From contig NZ_CP011340.1 of NCBI RefSeq assembly GCF_001278075.1, forward strand, positions 6,073,501 through 6,137,500: a stretch of 64,000 nt of DNA, in the 5' to 3' direction. The first letter of the stretch is position 1; the number at the start of each line of letters is the position of its first letter. Shown piece after piece: positions 35,994 through 43,656 of the stretch. A model generated the notes under the pieces. The model did no database searches. It was not told the origin of the DNA and saw only the letters and a list, made by a program, of their open reading frames with translations. Source of the DNA: Streptomyces pristinaespiralis (lineage in GTDB: Bacteria > Actinomycetota > Actinomycetes > Streptomycetales > Streptomycetaceae). Position numbers and translations under genes: made by a program.

Positions 35994-36182
35994 TGTTCCC
36001 CTGCCCGCCCCTTCCCGTAACCGGGCTCCGCCCGGACCCCTGTACCGCGCTCCGCGCGGTGTTTCGGAGCTCCTCCCCCTACGCCTGGCCGGCGTGGGGG
36101 GACCCCCACCGGGCCCCGCGTTTCAAACGCCGGCGGGGCTGGAGTCGCCTGGCGACCCCAGCCCCGCCCGGCGCTTGAGGGC
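35994..36182. repeat. Mosaic palindromic repeat R1
   Basis: Fills most of the 305-base gap between the exporter and Rsm22 genes. It holds GCCCCTTCCCGTAACCGGGC, several short hairpins (GGGCTCCGCCC, CCGCGCTCCGCGCGG), and a terminal stem GGCGGGGCTGG/CCAGCCCCGCC around 36131-36168. One module matches R2 (43468-43626) in the same orientation and another (CTACGCC to CACCGG, about 36080-36110) matches it in reverse. Such elements are dispersed in Streptomyces genomes and probably act as terminators. Confidence 0.7.
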
Positions 36183-36253
36183 ACCGCGCAGCGGCCCCCC
36201 GCCGCCCCGCCCGCCATGACCTTCCGGCGACGCCACCCGCGTACACTTTTCCG

Positions 36254-37264
36254 GTGAACGCCGCCCCCGCCCCCACCGCCGAGACCCTGCGCAGCGCCCT
36301 CTCCGGGCTGCTGGACGGGCTGCCGCCCACGCAGGCCGCGCAGGCCGTCGAGCGGCTGATCGCGAACTACCGGGGGGACACCCCCACCGACGCGCCCATC
36401 CTGCGGGACCGGAGCGACGTCGTCGCCTACGCCGCGTACCGGATGCCCGCCACCTTCGAGGCCGTGCGGGCCGCGCTCGACGCGTTGCGGGCCGCGGCCC
36501 CCGGCTGGGTGCCGGGCACGCACACCGACATCGGCGGCGGGACCGGTGCCGCGAGCTGGGCGGTGGCCGACGCGTGGGACGAGGCACCGCCGAGCACGAC
36601 GGTCCTGGACTGGGCCGAGCCCGCGCTCGCGCTCGGCCGGGAGCTGGCCAGCGCCTCACAGGTGCCGGCCCTGCATGCCGCCGACTGGCAGCGCTCGCGG
36701 ATCAGCTCGGCGCTCCGCGTCGAGAGCACTGATCTCGTCACGGTGTCGTACGTCCTCAAGGAACTCGACCCCGCCGCCCGCGCCGCCGTCGTGGCGGAAT
36801 CCGCGCGTGCGGTCGGCGAAGGGGCCGTCGTCATCGTCGAGCCCGGCACCCCCGACGGCTACGCGCGGATCATCGAGGCCCGCGACGCCCTGATCGCCGC
36901 CGGGATGCACATCGCCGCGCCCTGCCCCCACAGCGCCGCCTGCCCCATAGAGCCCGGCTCCGACTGGTGCCACTTCGCCGCCCGCGTCTCCCGTTCGTCC
37001 CTGCACCGCCAGGTGAAGGGCGGCTCGCTGGCGTACGAGGACGAGAAGTTCAGCTACGTGGCCGCCACCCGCTTCCCGGTGGAACCGGCGGCCGCCCGGG
37101 TCACCCGCAAGCCGCAGATCCGCAAGGGCATGGTGCTGCTCGACCTCTGCACGGAGGGCGACGGACTGCGCCGCGACACGGTGACCAAGCGGCACGGCAC
37201 GCTCTACAAGAACGCCAGGGACGCCGAGTGGGGCGACGCCTGGCCGCCCAGCACCGCAGAGTGA
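36254..37264 (+). CDS. Rsm22-family (small-subunit rRNA methyltransferase-like) protein
   Basis: 336 residues. SAM-binding motif DIGGGTGAASWA near residue 96, then YVLKELD near 165, and a cysteine cluster CPHSAACP...DWCHF near 220-240 characteristic of the Rsm22/METTL17 family, which binds an Fe-S cluster and associates with the small ribosomal subunit. Whether the bacterial members methylate rRNA is unsettled. The GTG at 36254 lies seven bases after TACACT, so the transcript is likely leaderless. It ends 39 bases before the TetR gene. Confidence 0.88.
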   Translation: MNAAPAPTAETLRSALSGLLDGLPPTQAAQAVERLIANYRGDTPTDAPILRDRSDVVAYAAYRMPATFEAVRAALDALRAAAPGWVPGTHTDIGGGTGAASWAVADAWDEAPPSTTVLDWAEPALALGRELASASQVPALHAADWQRSRISSALRVESTDLVTVSYVLKELDPAARAAVVAESARAVGEGAVVIVEPGTPDGYARIIEARDALIAAGMHIAAPCPHSAACPIEPGSDWCHFAARVSRSSLHRQVKGGSLAYEDEKFSYVAATRFPVEPAAARVTRKPQIRKGMVLLDLCTEGDGLRRDTVTKRHGTLYKNARDAEWGDAWPPSTAE

Positions 37265-37266
37265 GA

Positions 37267-37297
37267 CGAGACGTCTCGGCTCAGTCGTTGCTAGATT
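37267..37297 (+). promoter_or_regulatory. Palindromic operator and promoter of the TetR gene
   Basis: CGAGACGTCTCG (37267-37278) is a perfect 12-base palindrome, and TAGATT (37292-37297) is a -10 box whose last base lies six bases before the ATG. The palindrome covers the expected -35 region, so autorepression by the TetR protein is likely and the transcript would be leaderless. Confidence 0.6.
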
Positions 37298-37303
37298 GAC
37301 CGC

Positions 37304-37921
37304 ATGACCGAGATGAAGGCACCCGACTCCGCCCGCCGCAGCGAACGCTCCCGCCGCGCGATCTACGAAGCTGCCCTCGCCCTCGTCGGTGAGATCGGCT
37401 ACCCCAAGACCACCATCGAGGGCATCGCCGCCCGTGCCGGTGTCGGCAAGCAGACGATCTACCGCTGGTGGCCCTCCAAGGCGGCCGTGCTCCTCGAGGC
37501 GTTCCTCGACATGGCCGACCAGGCGGTGCAGGAGGCGGGGCCCGGCGGGTACGAGCTCCCCGACACCGGGGACCTCGAGGCCGACCTCCGCACGGTCCTG
37601 CGTGCCACCGTCGACGAGATGAACACCCCCGTCTACGACGCCCCCGCCCGCGCGCTCGCCGCGGAGGGAGTGGTCAACGCCGAGGTCGGCGCCCAGTTCG
37701 TCGAAAGGCTGCTCGAGCCGCAGCTCCAGCTCTACGTCACACGGCTGCGCGCCGCTCAGGAGGCCGGCCAGGTGCGTGGGGGCATCGACCTGCGCGTCGC
37801 CCTCGAGCTCTTCACCGGGCCGCTCGCCCACCGCTGGCTGCTGCGCACCCTGCCCCTTACGCACGAGTACGCCGACCGGATCGTGGACTTCGCCGTGAAC
37901 GGCCTCGCGCCCCGGGACTGA
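37304..37921 (+). CDS. TetR/AcrR-family regulator
   Basis: 205 residues. The TetR helix-turn-helix is at about 15-60 (ALVGEIGYPKTTIEGIAARAGVGKQTIYRWWPSK), followed by a helical ligand domain resembling TetR_C_16-type proteins (RALAAEGVVNAEVGAQF, LRVALELFTGPLAHRWL). A repressor of an unknown target; the palindrome in front of it points at least to self-regulation. Neither flanking gene is divergent, so its main target may be elsewhere. The ATG was fixed by the -10 box six bases upstream. Confidence 0.92.
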   Translation: MTEMKAPDSARRSERSRRAIYEAALALVGEIGYPKTTIEGIAARAGVGKQTIYRWWPSKAAVLLEAFLDMADQAVQEAGPGGYELPDTGDLEADLRTVLRATVDEMNTPVYDAPARALAAEGVVNAEVGAQFVERLLEPQLQLYVTRLRAAQEAGQVRGGIDLRVALELFTGPLAHRWLLRTLPLTHEYADRIVDFAVNGLAPRD

Positions 37922-38044
37922 CCCCGTGCGCCCCCGGGATGACGACGTGCCCCACCCCGGTTGAGGACTGTGGCCACCCGAGGAGCAGGATGGTGGGACC
38001 ATGGCAGGGTCCGCGTGGGGCGAGCGTGAGGTGTGAGGGGATAG

Positions 38045-38803
38045 ATGGGCGACGGTATCGGCCGCTACCGCGGCACGGAGGGCAGGCCTTCCCGGGAGAG
38101 CAGGCTGGCGCAGTGGCTGCGCCGCCGCGGCGGGAACACGGACGCGGAGGACTCGCAGCGCGAGGACCTGCTGCTGGCCGCCGCTGCCGCCGGACTGCCG
38201 CTCGCGCCCGCCGCCCACCCGGTCGGCTACCGCTGCTCCTGCGAGCGGATCGGCTGTCCGACGCCGGCCACCCACCCGATCTCGTTCGCCTGGCAGACCC
38301 AGTCCACGACCGACAGGGCGCAGATCCAGCGCTGGGCGCAGGGCCAGCCCGAGGCGAACTTCATCACCGCCACCGGCATGGTGCACGACGTGCTCGACGT
38401 CCCCCTGGAGGCAGGCCGGGGCGCGCTCGCCCGGCTGCTCGAGCGGGGCATCGACGTCGGCCCGGTCGCCGAGGTCGGCGAGGACCGGATGCTGTTCTTC
38501 ACCGCCACCCGGGGCACCCCGGAGGACGAGGACGAATGGTGGCCCTGCGCACTGGACTGCCATCCCGAGACGATGGACGAGCATCCCGGCCTGCGCTGGC
38601 ACTGCCGGGGCAGCTACGTCCTCGTACCGCCCGCCCGTCTCCCCGGCGACGGTGACCTCGCGGTCGCCTGGGTCCGCGGCCCGGAGCATCCGCTGCCGGA
38701 CCCGCTGACCCTGCTGGAGACGCTGACGGACGCCTGCGCGAAGTACGCCGGCGAGAACGAGGACATCGACCACCACGCGGCGGCCTGGCCTCTCGGCCGC
38801 TGA
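38045..38803 (+). CDS. Bifunctional DNA primase/polymerase N-terminal (prim-pol-like) protein
   Basis: 252 residues. Resembles the stand-alone prim-pol N-terminal domain common in Streptomyces: LLLAAAAAGLPLAPAAHP, cysteine-rich CSCERIGCPTPATHP, then TATGMVHDVLDVPLEAG and RWHCRGSYVLVPP. The VxDxLD-like acidic pair and following His/Arg would form the archaeo-eukaryotic primase active site. It lacks the helicase half found in plasmid and phage versions, and its role in the host chromosome is unknown. RBS GAGGGG lies shortly before the ATG. Confidence 0.8.
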   Translation: MGDGIGRYRGTEGRPSRESRLAQWLRRRGGNTDAEDSQREDLLLAAAAAGLPLAPAAHPVGYRCSCERIGCPTPATHPISFAWQTQSTTDRAQIQRWAQGQPEANFITATGMVHDVLDVPLEAGRGALARLLERGIDVGPVAEVGEDRMLFFTATRGTPEDEDEWWPCALDCHPETMDEHPGLRWHCRGSYVLVPPARLPGDGDLAVAWVRGPEHPLPDPLTLLETLTDACAKYAGENEDIDHHAAAWPLGR

Positions 38804-38956
38804 GCCCCCCCGCCGCGCCCGCCCCCGGGCCGCGCCAGCCACGCCCGCCCCCGGGGTCGCGCCCACGGTGCGCCGTGCCGGACGGCGGACCCGGCCGCCG
38901 TCGTGGGGACGGTTCTCCCGGAGGGGGAGACGGCCGCCGGGGGACGGCGAGCGCCG

Positions 38957-39952
38957 TTACGACCCCTTGGCCGCCGTCAGACCCGTCAGGCGGCCCACAA
39001 CCTCCACCGCCTGGCCGGGCTCGGCCCCGTTGCCCGGGGGTACCAGGACCGCCTGGCTGGAGACCCGCTCCTTGGTGATCGTGTCCTTCACCGTGCCGGT
39101 CAGCAGCGCCTTGACGTCCGGTACGACCTTCAGCTGCACGCCCTTCGCGGCCGTCTGGCGTTCGAAGTTGCGCACCGAGAAGAAGACGAAGGCGTTGCCG
39201 TCCCGCGTCATCAGACCCAGCGGTCCGAAGTTGCCGGTGTCCAGCGGCTGGTCGAGGTACTGGGTGCTCAGACCGGGCACGTTCGTGGTCTTCTTGCGCT
39301 CCTCGCGCCAGGCGGAGGTGTGCGGGCCGGGCTTGAAGTGGTCCGGCTTCCCGTCCTGCATGTACGAGGCGTACTCCTCGCTCAGGTTGCGGGGCGCGAC
39401 CGCCAGTGCCGCGCTGTCCGGGGCGACGGGCTCCGCGTAACCGTCCTTGTCCGTCTTGAAGGCCGGGATCTGCCGGGGGAGCATGATCGTCAGATAGGCG
39501 GCCTTCCACCCCTCGTCCGCGCCCGCGCGCACGAAGACCAGCACCCAGCGGTTGTCCGCCGCGGTGTCGTCCTGGTCGCGGTTGGAGTCGGTGTCCGCGA
39601 CGAACCAGCGCGGCCAGCCGGCCTTCTTGGGGATGGTGAACTTCGCGTCGGTCAGCTCCAGCGGCACATGATTCGGGTTGCCGTCGGGGAAGTTGACCTG
39701 GCGGGCCTTCAGGCCGGCCTGGTTGATCGCGCCGAGCGCGCCGGTGACATGAGCCGCGTCCAACGCCGGGTCGTAGGCCTTGTCGGCCTTGTTGTACGCC
39801 TCCGTGAACGCCGAGAGGGCCTTCGCCGCCTCGTCCTTCGTCGCCGAAGGGACGACTTCCAGTTCCCCGTGGACCGTCACACACGCGCTCGCCGTCAGGG
39901 ACAGTACCGCCGTCGCCGCGAGACCCGTCGCCGCCCGACCCAGCCTTCTCAT
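38957..39952 (-). CDS. Putative lipoprotein
   Basis: 331 residues. MRRLGRAATGLAATAVLSLTASAC has a basic start, hydrophobic core and a lipobox ending at Cys24, so the protein should be lipid-anchored outside the membrane. The mature part has no motif I know; it contains a region with KFTIPKKAGWPRWFVADTDS and a conserved-looking RNLSEEYASYM, in the style of actinomycete proteins that are predicted secreted but functionally unassigned. No operon partner is evident. Confidence 0.82.
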   Translation of the reverse strand: MRRLGRAATGLAATAVLSLTASACVTVHGELEVVPSATKDEAAKALSAFTEAYNKADKAYDPALDAAHVTGALGAINQAGLKARQVNFPDGNPNHVPLELTDAKFTIPKKAGWPRWFVADTDSNRDQDDTAADNRWVLVFVRAGADEGWKAAYLTIMLPRQIPAFKTDKDGYAEPVAPDSAALAVAPRNLSEEYASYMQDGKPDHFKPGPHTSAWREERKKTTNVPGLSTQYLDQPLDTGNFGPLGLMTRDGNAFVFFSVRNFERQTAAKGVQLKVVPDVKALLTGTVKDTITKERVSSQAVLVPPGNGAEPGQAVEVVGRLTGLTAAKGS

Positions 39953-40194
39953 CGGTTGCCTTCTGCTCCTCGACCCCCATGGACCGTCCGAACCCTACCG
40001 GGGCCCGTGACAGGCCGGACGCCGGGACCGGATACAGCGCCCACACCGTGACCTGGCAGACGGCCGGTGCCGGCGGAAAGCCGAACACGCCCCGGGGCGG
40101 CGGCCCGTGCTGGCCGCCCCGCCGGGACCGTCCGCGCCGGGACGGCCGGGCTCACGACGGGCGTTCCGGCAGGACGAGCGGCACCCCGTGCGGG
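39953..40194. other. Non-coding stretch before the hmuV relic
   Basis: About 240 GC-rich bases between the lipoprotein start and the recognisable end of the ATPase relic. It probably contains the lipoprotein promoter and decayed remains of the ATPase C-terminal half, but no frame carries the expected LSGGE or DEPT motifs. Confidence 0.5.
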
Positions 40195-40600
40195 GATGGC
40201 GCAGGCCCTCGACCGGCTGCCGGCAGACCCTCTCGGTCGCCGCCGCGGCGGCCGCGACGGCCGCGTCGTCCTCGTCCTCGCCCGGCGTGCCGGACCAGGG
40301 GGCCCGGCCCATCCGTACGGCGTCCTCCACCGCTCCGGGGAACGGCAGTTCCGCCGACTGCGGCAGCACCGAGCCACCGGCCATCGCCGCCAACAGGGCC
40401 GAATTCCCCGCCCCGTCGAGGCCTGCGAGTGCGAGGATCTCCCCGGCCCGCACCGGCATGGCGACGTCCCTGAGTACGTCCTTGGCCCCGAGCCGTACGC
40501 ACAGCCCGCGCACCTCGACGAGCGGCCTCGAGGTCCGGGCGAAGGGCACGTCAGGCACGCTGATCGCCGACGTCGGCACCGTGGGCCGGGAGACCGGCAA
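40195..40600 (-). pseudogene. hmuV: Decayed HmuV-like haem ABC transporter ATPase
   Basis: A minus-strand frame contains PLVEVRGLCVRLGAKDVLRD, VRAGEILALAGLDGAGNSALL, and FPGAVEDAVRMGRAPWSG followed by DDAAVAAA, the order seen in HmuV-type haemin importer ATPases. The Walker A is damaged (GLDGAGNS instead of GxxGxGKS/T, so the essential Lys is Asn), and after about residue 135 the similarity stops, with no signature LSGGE, Walker B or switch His. The gene cannot make a working ATPase. It lies one gene away from a haem oxygenase, which fits the remains of a haem-uptake cluster. Confidence 0.72.
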
Positions 40601-40666
40601 GGTGGCCGGCTACGACAGTTCGCCGCCGGGAGGCCGCCCGTTCCTGAGCCGGGATGCTTGAATGCC

Positions 40667-41494
40667 TGCGTGAACGAACTCGACGCGCTCGCCGGACCCG
40701 AGGTTCTCGACGTCCTCCACGTCTTCTGCGGCGGTGACGGGCGGCACGGCAACGCCCTCGGCGTCGTGCGTGACGCCCGTCGCCACCCGGACCGGGGGGC
40801 CCGGCAGGCGCTCGCCGCCGAACTGGGCTTCAGCGAGACGGTGTTCGTGGACGACCCGGAGCGCGGCACCGTCGACATCTACACGCCCACGCAGCGCCTG
40901 CTCTTCGCCGGACACCCCCTCGTCGGCGTGGCCTGGCTGCTGGACCTCCAGGCCGTGCGCCCGCCGGCGGGCGAGGTGTGGGTGCGCGACGACGGCGAGT
41001 TCACGTGGATCACGGCCCGTGCCGAATGGGCGCCGCCGCGGCGGCTCGTGCGGTACGCGTCCCCCGCGGAGGTCGACGCGCTTCCCGTGCCGTCGCCCGC
41101 CGAGGGCAGGCTGTACGCGTGGGCGTGGCAGGACGAGGCGGCGGGCCGGGTGAGGGCGCGGGCCTTCGGGCCGCGCGGCGACCACGCGGTGGAGGACGAG
41201 GCCACGGGCGCGGCGGCGCTGCTGCTGACCGAGCGGCTCGGCCGGGCGCTGAACATCACTCAGGGCCGGGGGTCGCAGATCCTGACGGCCCCCGGCCCCG
41301 ACGGCATCGTGGAGATCGGCGGGCGCGTGCGCCTCGCGGCGCCCGCGCCGGTGTCGGCACCCCCGGCCGGGCCCGCGTCCGGGGCGCCGTCCGCAGAGGG
41401 GCGGCGGCCCGCTCCCACCGCGCGGATGACTCTTGCGCGCAGCGAGCGGACCCGGCTGCCGCACGCGGTGACCATGCCGGAGGTCACGCGCTGA
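40667..41494 (+). CDS. PhzF-family isomerase/epimerase-like protein
   Basis: 275 residues. VLHVFCGGDGRHGNALGVV at the start, ELGFSETVFVDD (the conserved SETxF strand), FAGHPLVGVAWLL and the C-terminal RGSQILTAPGP are PhzF family features; members have a duplicated diaminopimelate-epimerase fold. The specific reaction is unknown; most members are not phenazine enzymes. A tail of about 40 Ala/Pro-rich residues follows the fold. The GTG at 40667 was chosen because the sequence upstream belongs to the hmuV relic on the other strand. It converges with the haem oxygenase gene, overlapping it by 11 bases. Confidence 0.88.
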   Translation, partial: CVNELDALAGPEVLDVLHVFCGGDGRHGNALGVVRDARRHPDRGARQALAAELGFSETVFVDDPERGTVDIYTPTQRLLFAGHPLVGVAWLLDLQAVRPPAGEVWVRDDGEFTWITARAEWAPPRRLVRYASPAEVDALPVPSPAEGRLYAWAWQDEAAGRVRARAFGPRGDHAVEDEATGAAALLLTERLGRALNITQGRGSQILTAPGPDGIVEIGGRVRLAAPAPVSAPPAGPASGAPSAEGRRPAPTARMTLARSERTRLPHAVTMPEVTR

Positions 41495-42146
41495 GCGGGA
41501 ACTCCCGCTCGAGGTCCCTCAGGATGGCCACGTTGTGGTCGAAGGCGACCCTGCACTCCTCGATCATGCGCTGCTTCTCCAGGTCGTCCACGTCGACCGC
41601 GTCGAGCAGTTCGCGGTAGCCGCGCTTGAACGCCGCCGGGTTGGCGATCTGCTCGAAGACGTAGAACCTGACGCCGTCGCCCTTGCGGTCGAAGCCCCAG
41701 GTCTTCTCCGCCACGTCCCGCAGCACCTGGCCTCCGGAGAGGTCGCCGAGGTAACGGGTGTAGTGGTGCGCCACATAACCCGCGGGCCACGTCCGCGCGC
41801 ACTCCTCGATCCGGGCCGCGTAGGCCGCCGTCGACGCCAGCGGTACGAGCTCCTCCGGCCGGACGCCGGCACCCCGCAGATGCCCGAGGTCGCGCTCCAG
41901 CTCCGCTGTGCGCATCAGCTCGGGCCTGATGAAGGGCCCCGCGACCGGGTCGTCCTTCAGCGTCCCTGCCGCGCCCTCCAGCGCCCGGTAGACGAACCAC
42001 AGCTCCTCGGTGTACCGCGCGTACGCCTCGACGCTCAGCCGGCCGCCGAGCAGGTCGTCCATGAAGGACGACATCTGCACGGTCGTGTGGCGCTCGTGCG
42101 AAGCGAGGCGGATGAGCGTCGAGAAGGGCGTGCCGGTTGCATCCAA
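41484..42146 (-). CDS. Haem oxygenase (biliverdin-producing)
   Basis: 220 residues. The haem-ligand His is in LASHERHTTVQ near residue 14, and the family signature HYTRYLGDLSGGQV is near 130. The enzyme opens haem to biliverdin, CO and iron, releasing iron from imported haem. A TTG start at 42146 was selected because GGAGG stands six bases before it; a frame-extending ATG at 42182 lacks such a site. An iron-box-like palindrome lies 69-86 bases upstream, so transcription should be de-repressed when iron is short. The associated haem transporter ATPase nearby is a relic. Confidence 0.92.
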   Translation of the reverse strand: MDATGTPFSTLIRLASHERHTTVQMSSFMDDLLGGRLSVEAYARYTEELWFVYRALEGAAGTLKDDPVAGPFIRPELMRTAELERDLGHLRGAGVRPEELVPLASTAAYAARIEECARTWPAGYVAHHYTRYLGDLSGGQVLRDVAEKTWGFDRKGDGVRFYVFEQIANPAAFKRGYRELLDAVDVDDLEKQRMIEECRVAFDHNVAILRDLEREFPLSA

Positions 42147-42214
42147 GGCGGGCCTCCAGTGACCGGAGAGGTCGGGAACCAACGGCAGCGGCTGTTGCCA
42201 CCACCGATCCTGCT

Positions 42215-42232
42215 ACTTAGGCTTACCTAAGT
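42215..42232. promoter_or_regulatory. Iron box (DmdR1/IdeR-type operator)
   Basis: ACTTAGGCTTACCTAAGT is an interrupted palindrome; its core TTAGGCTTACCTAA agrees at 13 of 14 bases with the right part of the actinobacterial consensus TTAGGTTAGGCTAACCTAA. It sits in front of the haem oxygenase gene, the kind of gene DmdR1/IdeR represses when iron is sufficient. Confidence 0.75.
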
Positions 42233-42281
42233 CAACGTGTTCCCGACGATCTGTCGGTAAAGACGTTACCCACCTCCGAGG

Positions 42282-43139
42282 TCAGGGCAACGTAAGGATT
42301 TCCGCCCCGGTGTCCGTCACCACCAGCGTGTGCTCGAACTGCGCGGTGCGCTTGCGGTCCTTCGTCACGACCGTCCAGCCGTCGTCCCACATGTCGTACT
42401 CGTACGTCCCCAGCGTGAGCATCGGCTCGATGGTGAACGTCATCCCCGGCTGGATCACGGTGGTCGCGTGCGCCGCGTCGTAGTGCGGGATGATCAGCCC
42501 GGAGTGGAACGACGAGTTGATGCCGTGCCCCGTGAAGTCGCGGACGACCCCGTAACCGAAGCGCTTGGCGTACGACTCGATCACCCGGCCGATGACATTG
42601 ACCTGGCGGCCCGGCCGGACCGCCTTGATCGCGCGGTTCAGCGACTCCCGGGTGCGCTCGACGAGGAGCCGCGACTCCTCGTCGACGTCGCCGCAGAGGT
42701 AGGTGGCGTTGTTGTCGCCGTGGACCCCGTTGATGTACGCGGTGACGTCCAGGTTCACGATGTCGCCGTCCCGCAGCACCGTGGAGTCCGGGATCCCGTG
42801 GCAGATGACCTCGTTGATCGAGGCGCACAGCGACTTCGGGAAGCCTCGGTAGCCGAGCGTCGACGGGTAGGCGCCGTGGTCGCACATGAACTCGTGCGCG
42901 ACCCGGTCCAGTTCGTCGGTGGTCACCCCCGGGGCGATGTGCTTCGCGGCCTCCTCCATCGCCTGCGCGGCGATGCGGCCCGCGATACGCATCCGCTCGA
43001 TGGTGTCCGAGTCCTGGACCTCCGGCCCGGAGTAGGGGGTCGGCGCGGGCTTCCCGACATACTCGGGACGCCGGATGTTGCCGGGGACGGATCGGGTGGG
43101 AGAGAGCTCCCCTGGTACGAGCAGCGACTGGCCAGACAT
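42282..43139 (-). CDS. map: Type I methionine aminopeptidase
   Basis: 285 residues. Removes the initiator Met from new proteins. The five metal ligands are in place: [19 protein letters not shown] (two Asp), [13 protein letters not shown] (His), FTIEPML (Glu) and QFEHTLVV (Glu). An N-terminal extension of about 40 residues with [20 protein letters not shown], containing a PxxPxP-like stretch, is typical of the second actinobacterial MetAP. TAGACT lies seven bases before the ATG, so the mRNA is probably leaderless. It is not next to adk/secY, consistent with it being the stand-alone paralogue. Confidence 0.95.
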   Translation of the reverse strand: MSGQSLLVPGELSPTRSVPGNIRRPEYVGKPAPTPYSGPEVQDSDTIERMRIAGRIAAQAMEEAAKHIAPGVTTDELDRVAHEFMCDHGAYPSTLGYRGFPKSLCASINEVICHGIPDSTVLRDGDIVNLDVTAYINGVHGDNNATYLCGDVDEESRLLVERTRESLNRAIKAVRPGRQVNVIGRVIESYAKRFGYGVVRDFTGHGINSSFHSGLIIPHYDAAHATTVIQPGMTFTIEPMLTLGTYEYDMWDDGWTVVTKDRKRTAQFEHTLVVTDTGAEILTLP

Positions 43140-43197
43140 GGCAGCGAGTCTAACCAGGCCCGCTGGGGCAGCATGGCCTCAGAGGAAGGAGCCGACG

Positions 43198-43434
43198 ATG
43201 GCCCTGTTCAAGAAGCGCACGGTGGGCAAGCCGGGCGAGTGGTACTACTGCCTGCAGCACAAGAAGGTCGAGGAAGGCCCGGAGTGCCCCGCGAAGGACC
43301 GCTTCGGCCCGTACGCGTCCCGTGTGGAGGCGACGCAGGCGATGGAGACGGCGCGGGAACGGAATCTCGAGTGGGAGAACGACCCGCGCTGGCACGACGG
43401 GGCGGGTCGCCCGTCGGACGACCCGGGGACGTAG
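43198..43434 (+). CDS. Small conserved hypothetical protein
   Basis: 78 residues, charged, starting MALFKKRTVGKPGEWYYCLQHKKVEEGPEC and containing KDRFGPYASRVEATQAME, a SPOR-like short pattern. The two cysteines (in YCLQH and PECP) with neighbouring His might bind zinc. The reading frame shows normal GC-biased codons and AAGGAG lies 8 bases before the ATG. No function recognised. Divergent from map. Confidence 0.75.
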   Translation: MALFKKRTVGKPGEWYYCLQHKKVEEGPECPAKDRFGPYASRVEATQAMETARERNLEWENDPRWHDGAGRPSDDPGT

Positions 43435-43467
43435 CCGGGAGCGGAGCGGGTCCGCTGCGCGGTGCCG

Positions 43468-43626
43468 TTTCCCCACCCCGCCCCTTCCCGAACCGGGCTG
43501 CGCCCGGACCCGTACCGCGCTTCGCGCGGTGCCGTTCGAGGCGCGAGGGTCCGGTGGGGTCCCCCCCACGCCGCCAGGCGTAGAGGGAGGAGCCCCGGTT
43601 ACGGGAAGGGGCGGGGTGGGGAACAA
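43468..43626. repeat. Mosaic palindromic repeat R2
   Basis: A long imperfect inverted repeat: left arm 43469-43499 (TTCCCCACCCCGCCCCTTCC...) pairs with right arm 43591-43623. Between them lie sub-hairpins (CCGCGCTTCGCGCGG). It shares modules with R1 at 35994-36182, one in direct and one in inverted orientation. It separates two convergent genes and can act as a bidirectional terminator. Confidence 0.72.
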
Positions 43627-43656
43627 GCGGCCGCAGGCGCCACGCGCCCCCAGGCG

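Noticed and set aside
40067..40666. N-terminal extension of the PhzF frame
   Set aside because: It runs antisense to the hmuV relic and has no PhzF similarity; the GTG at 40667 begins the conserved fold.
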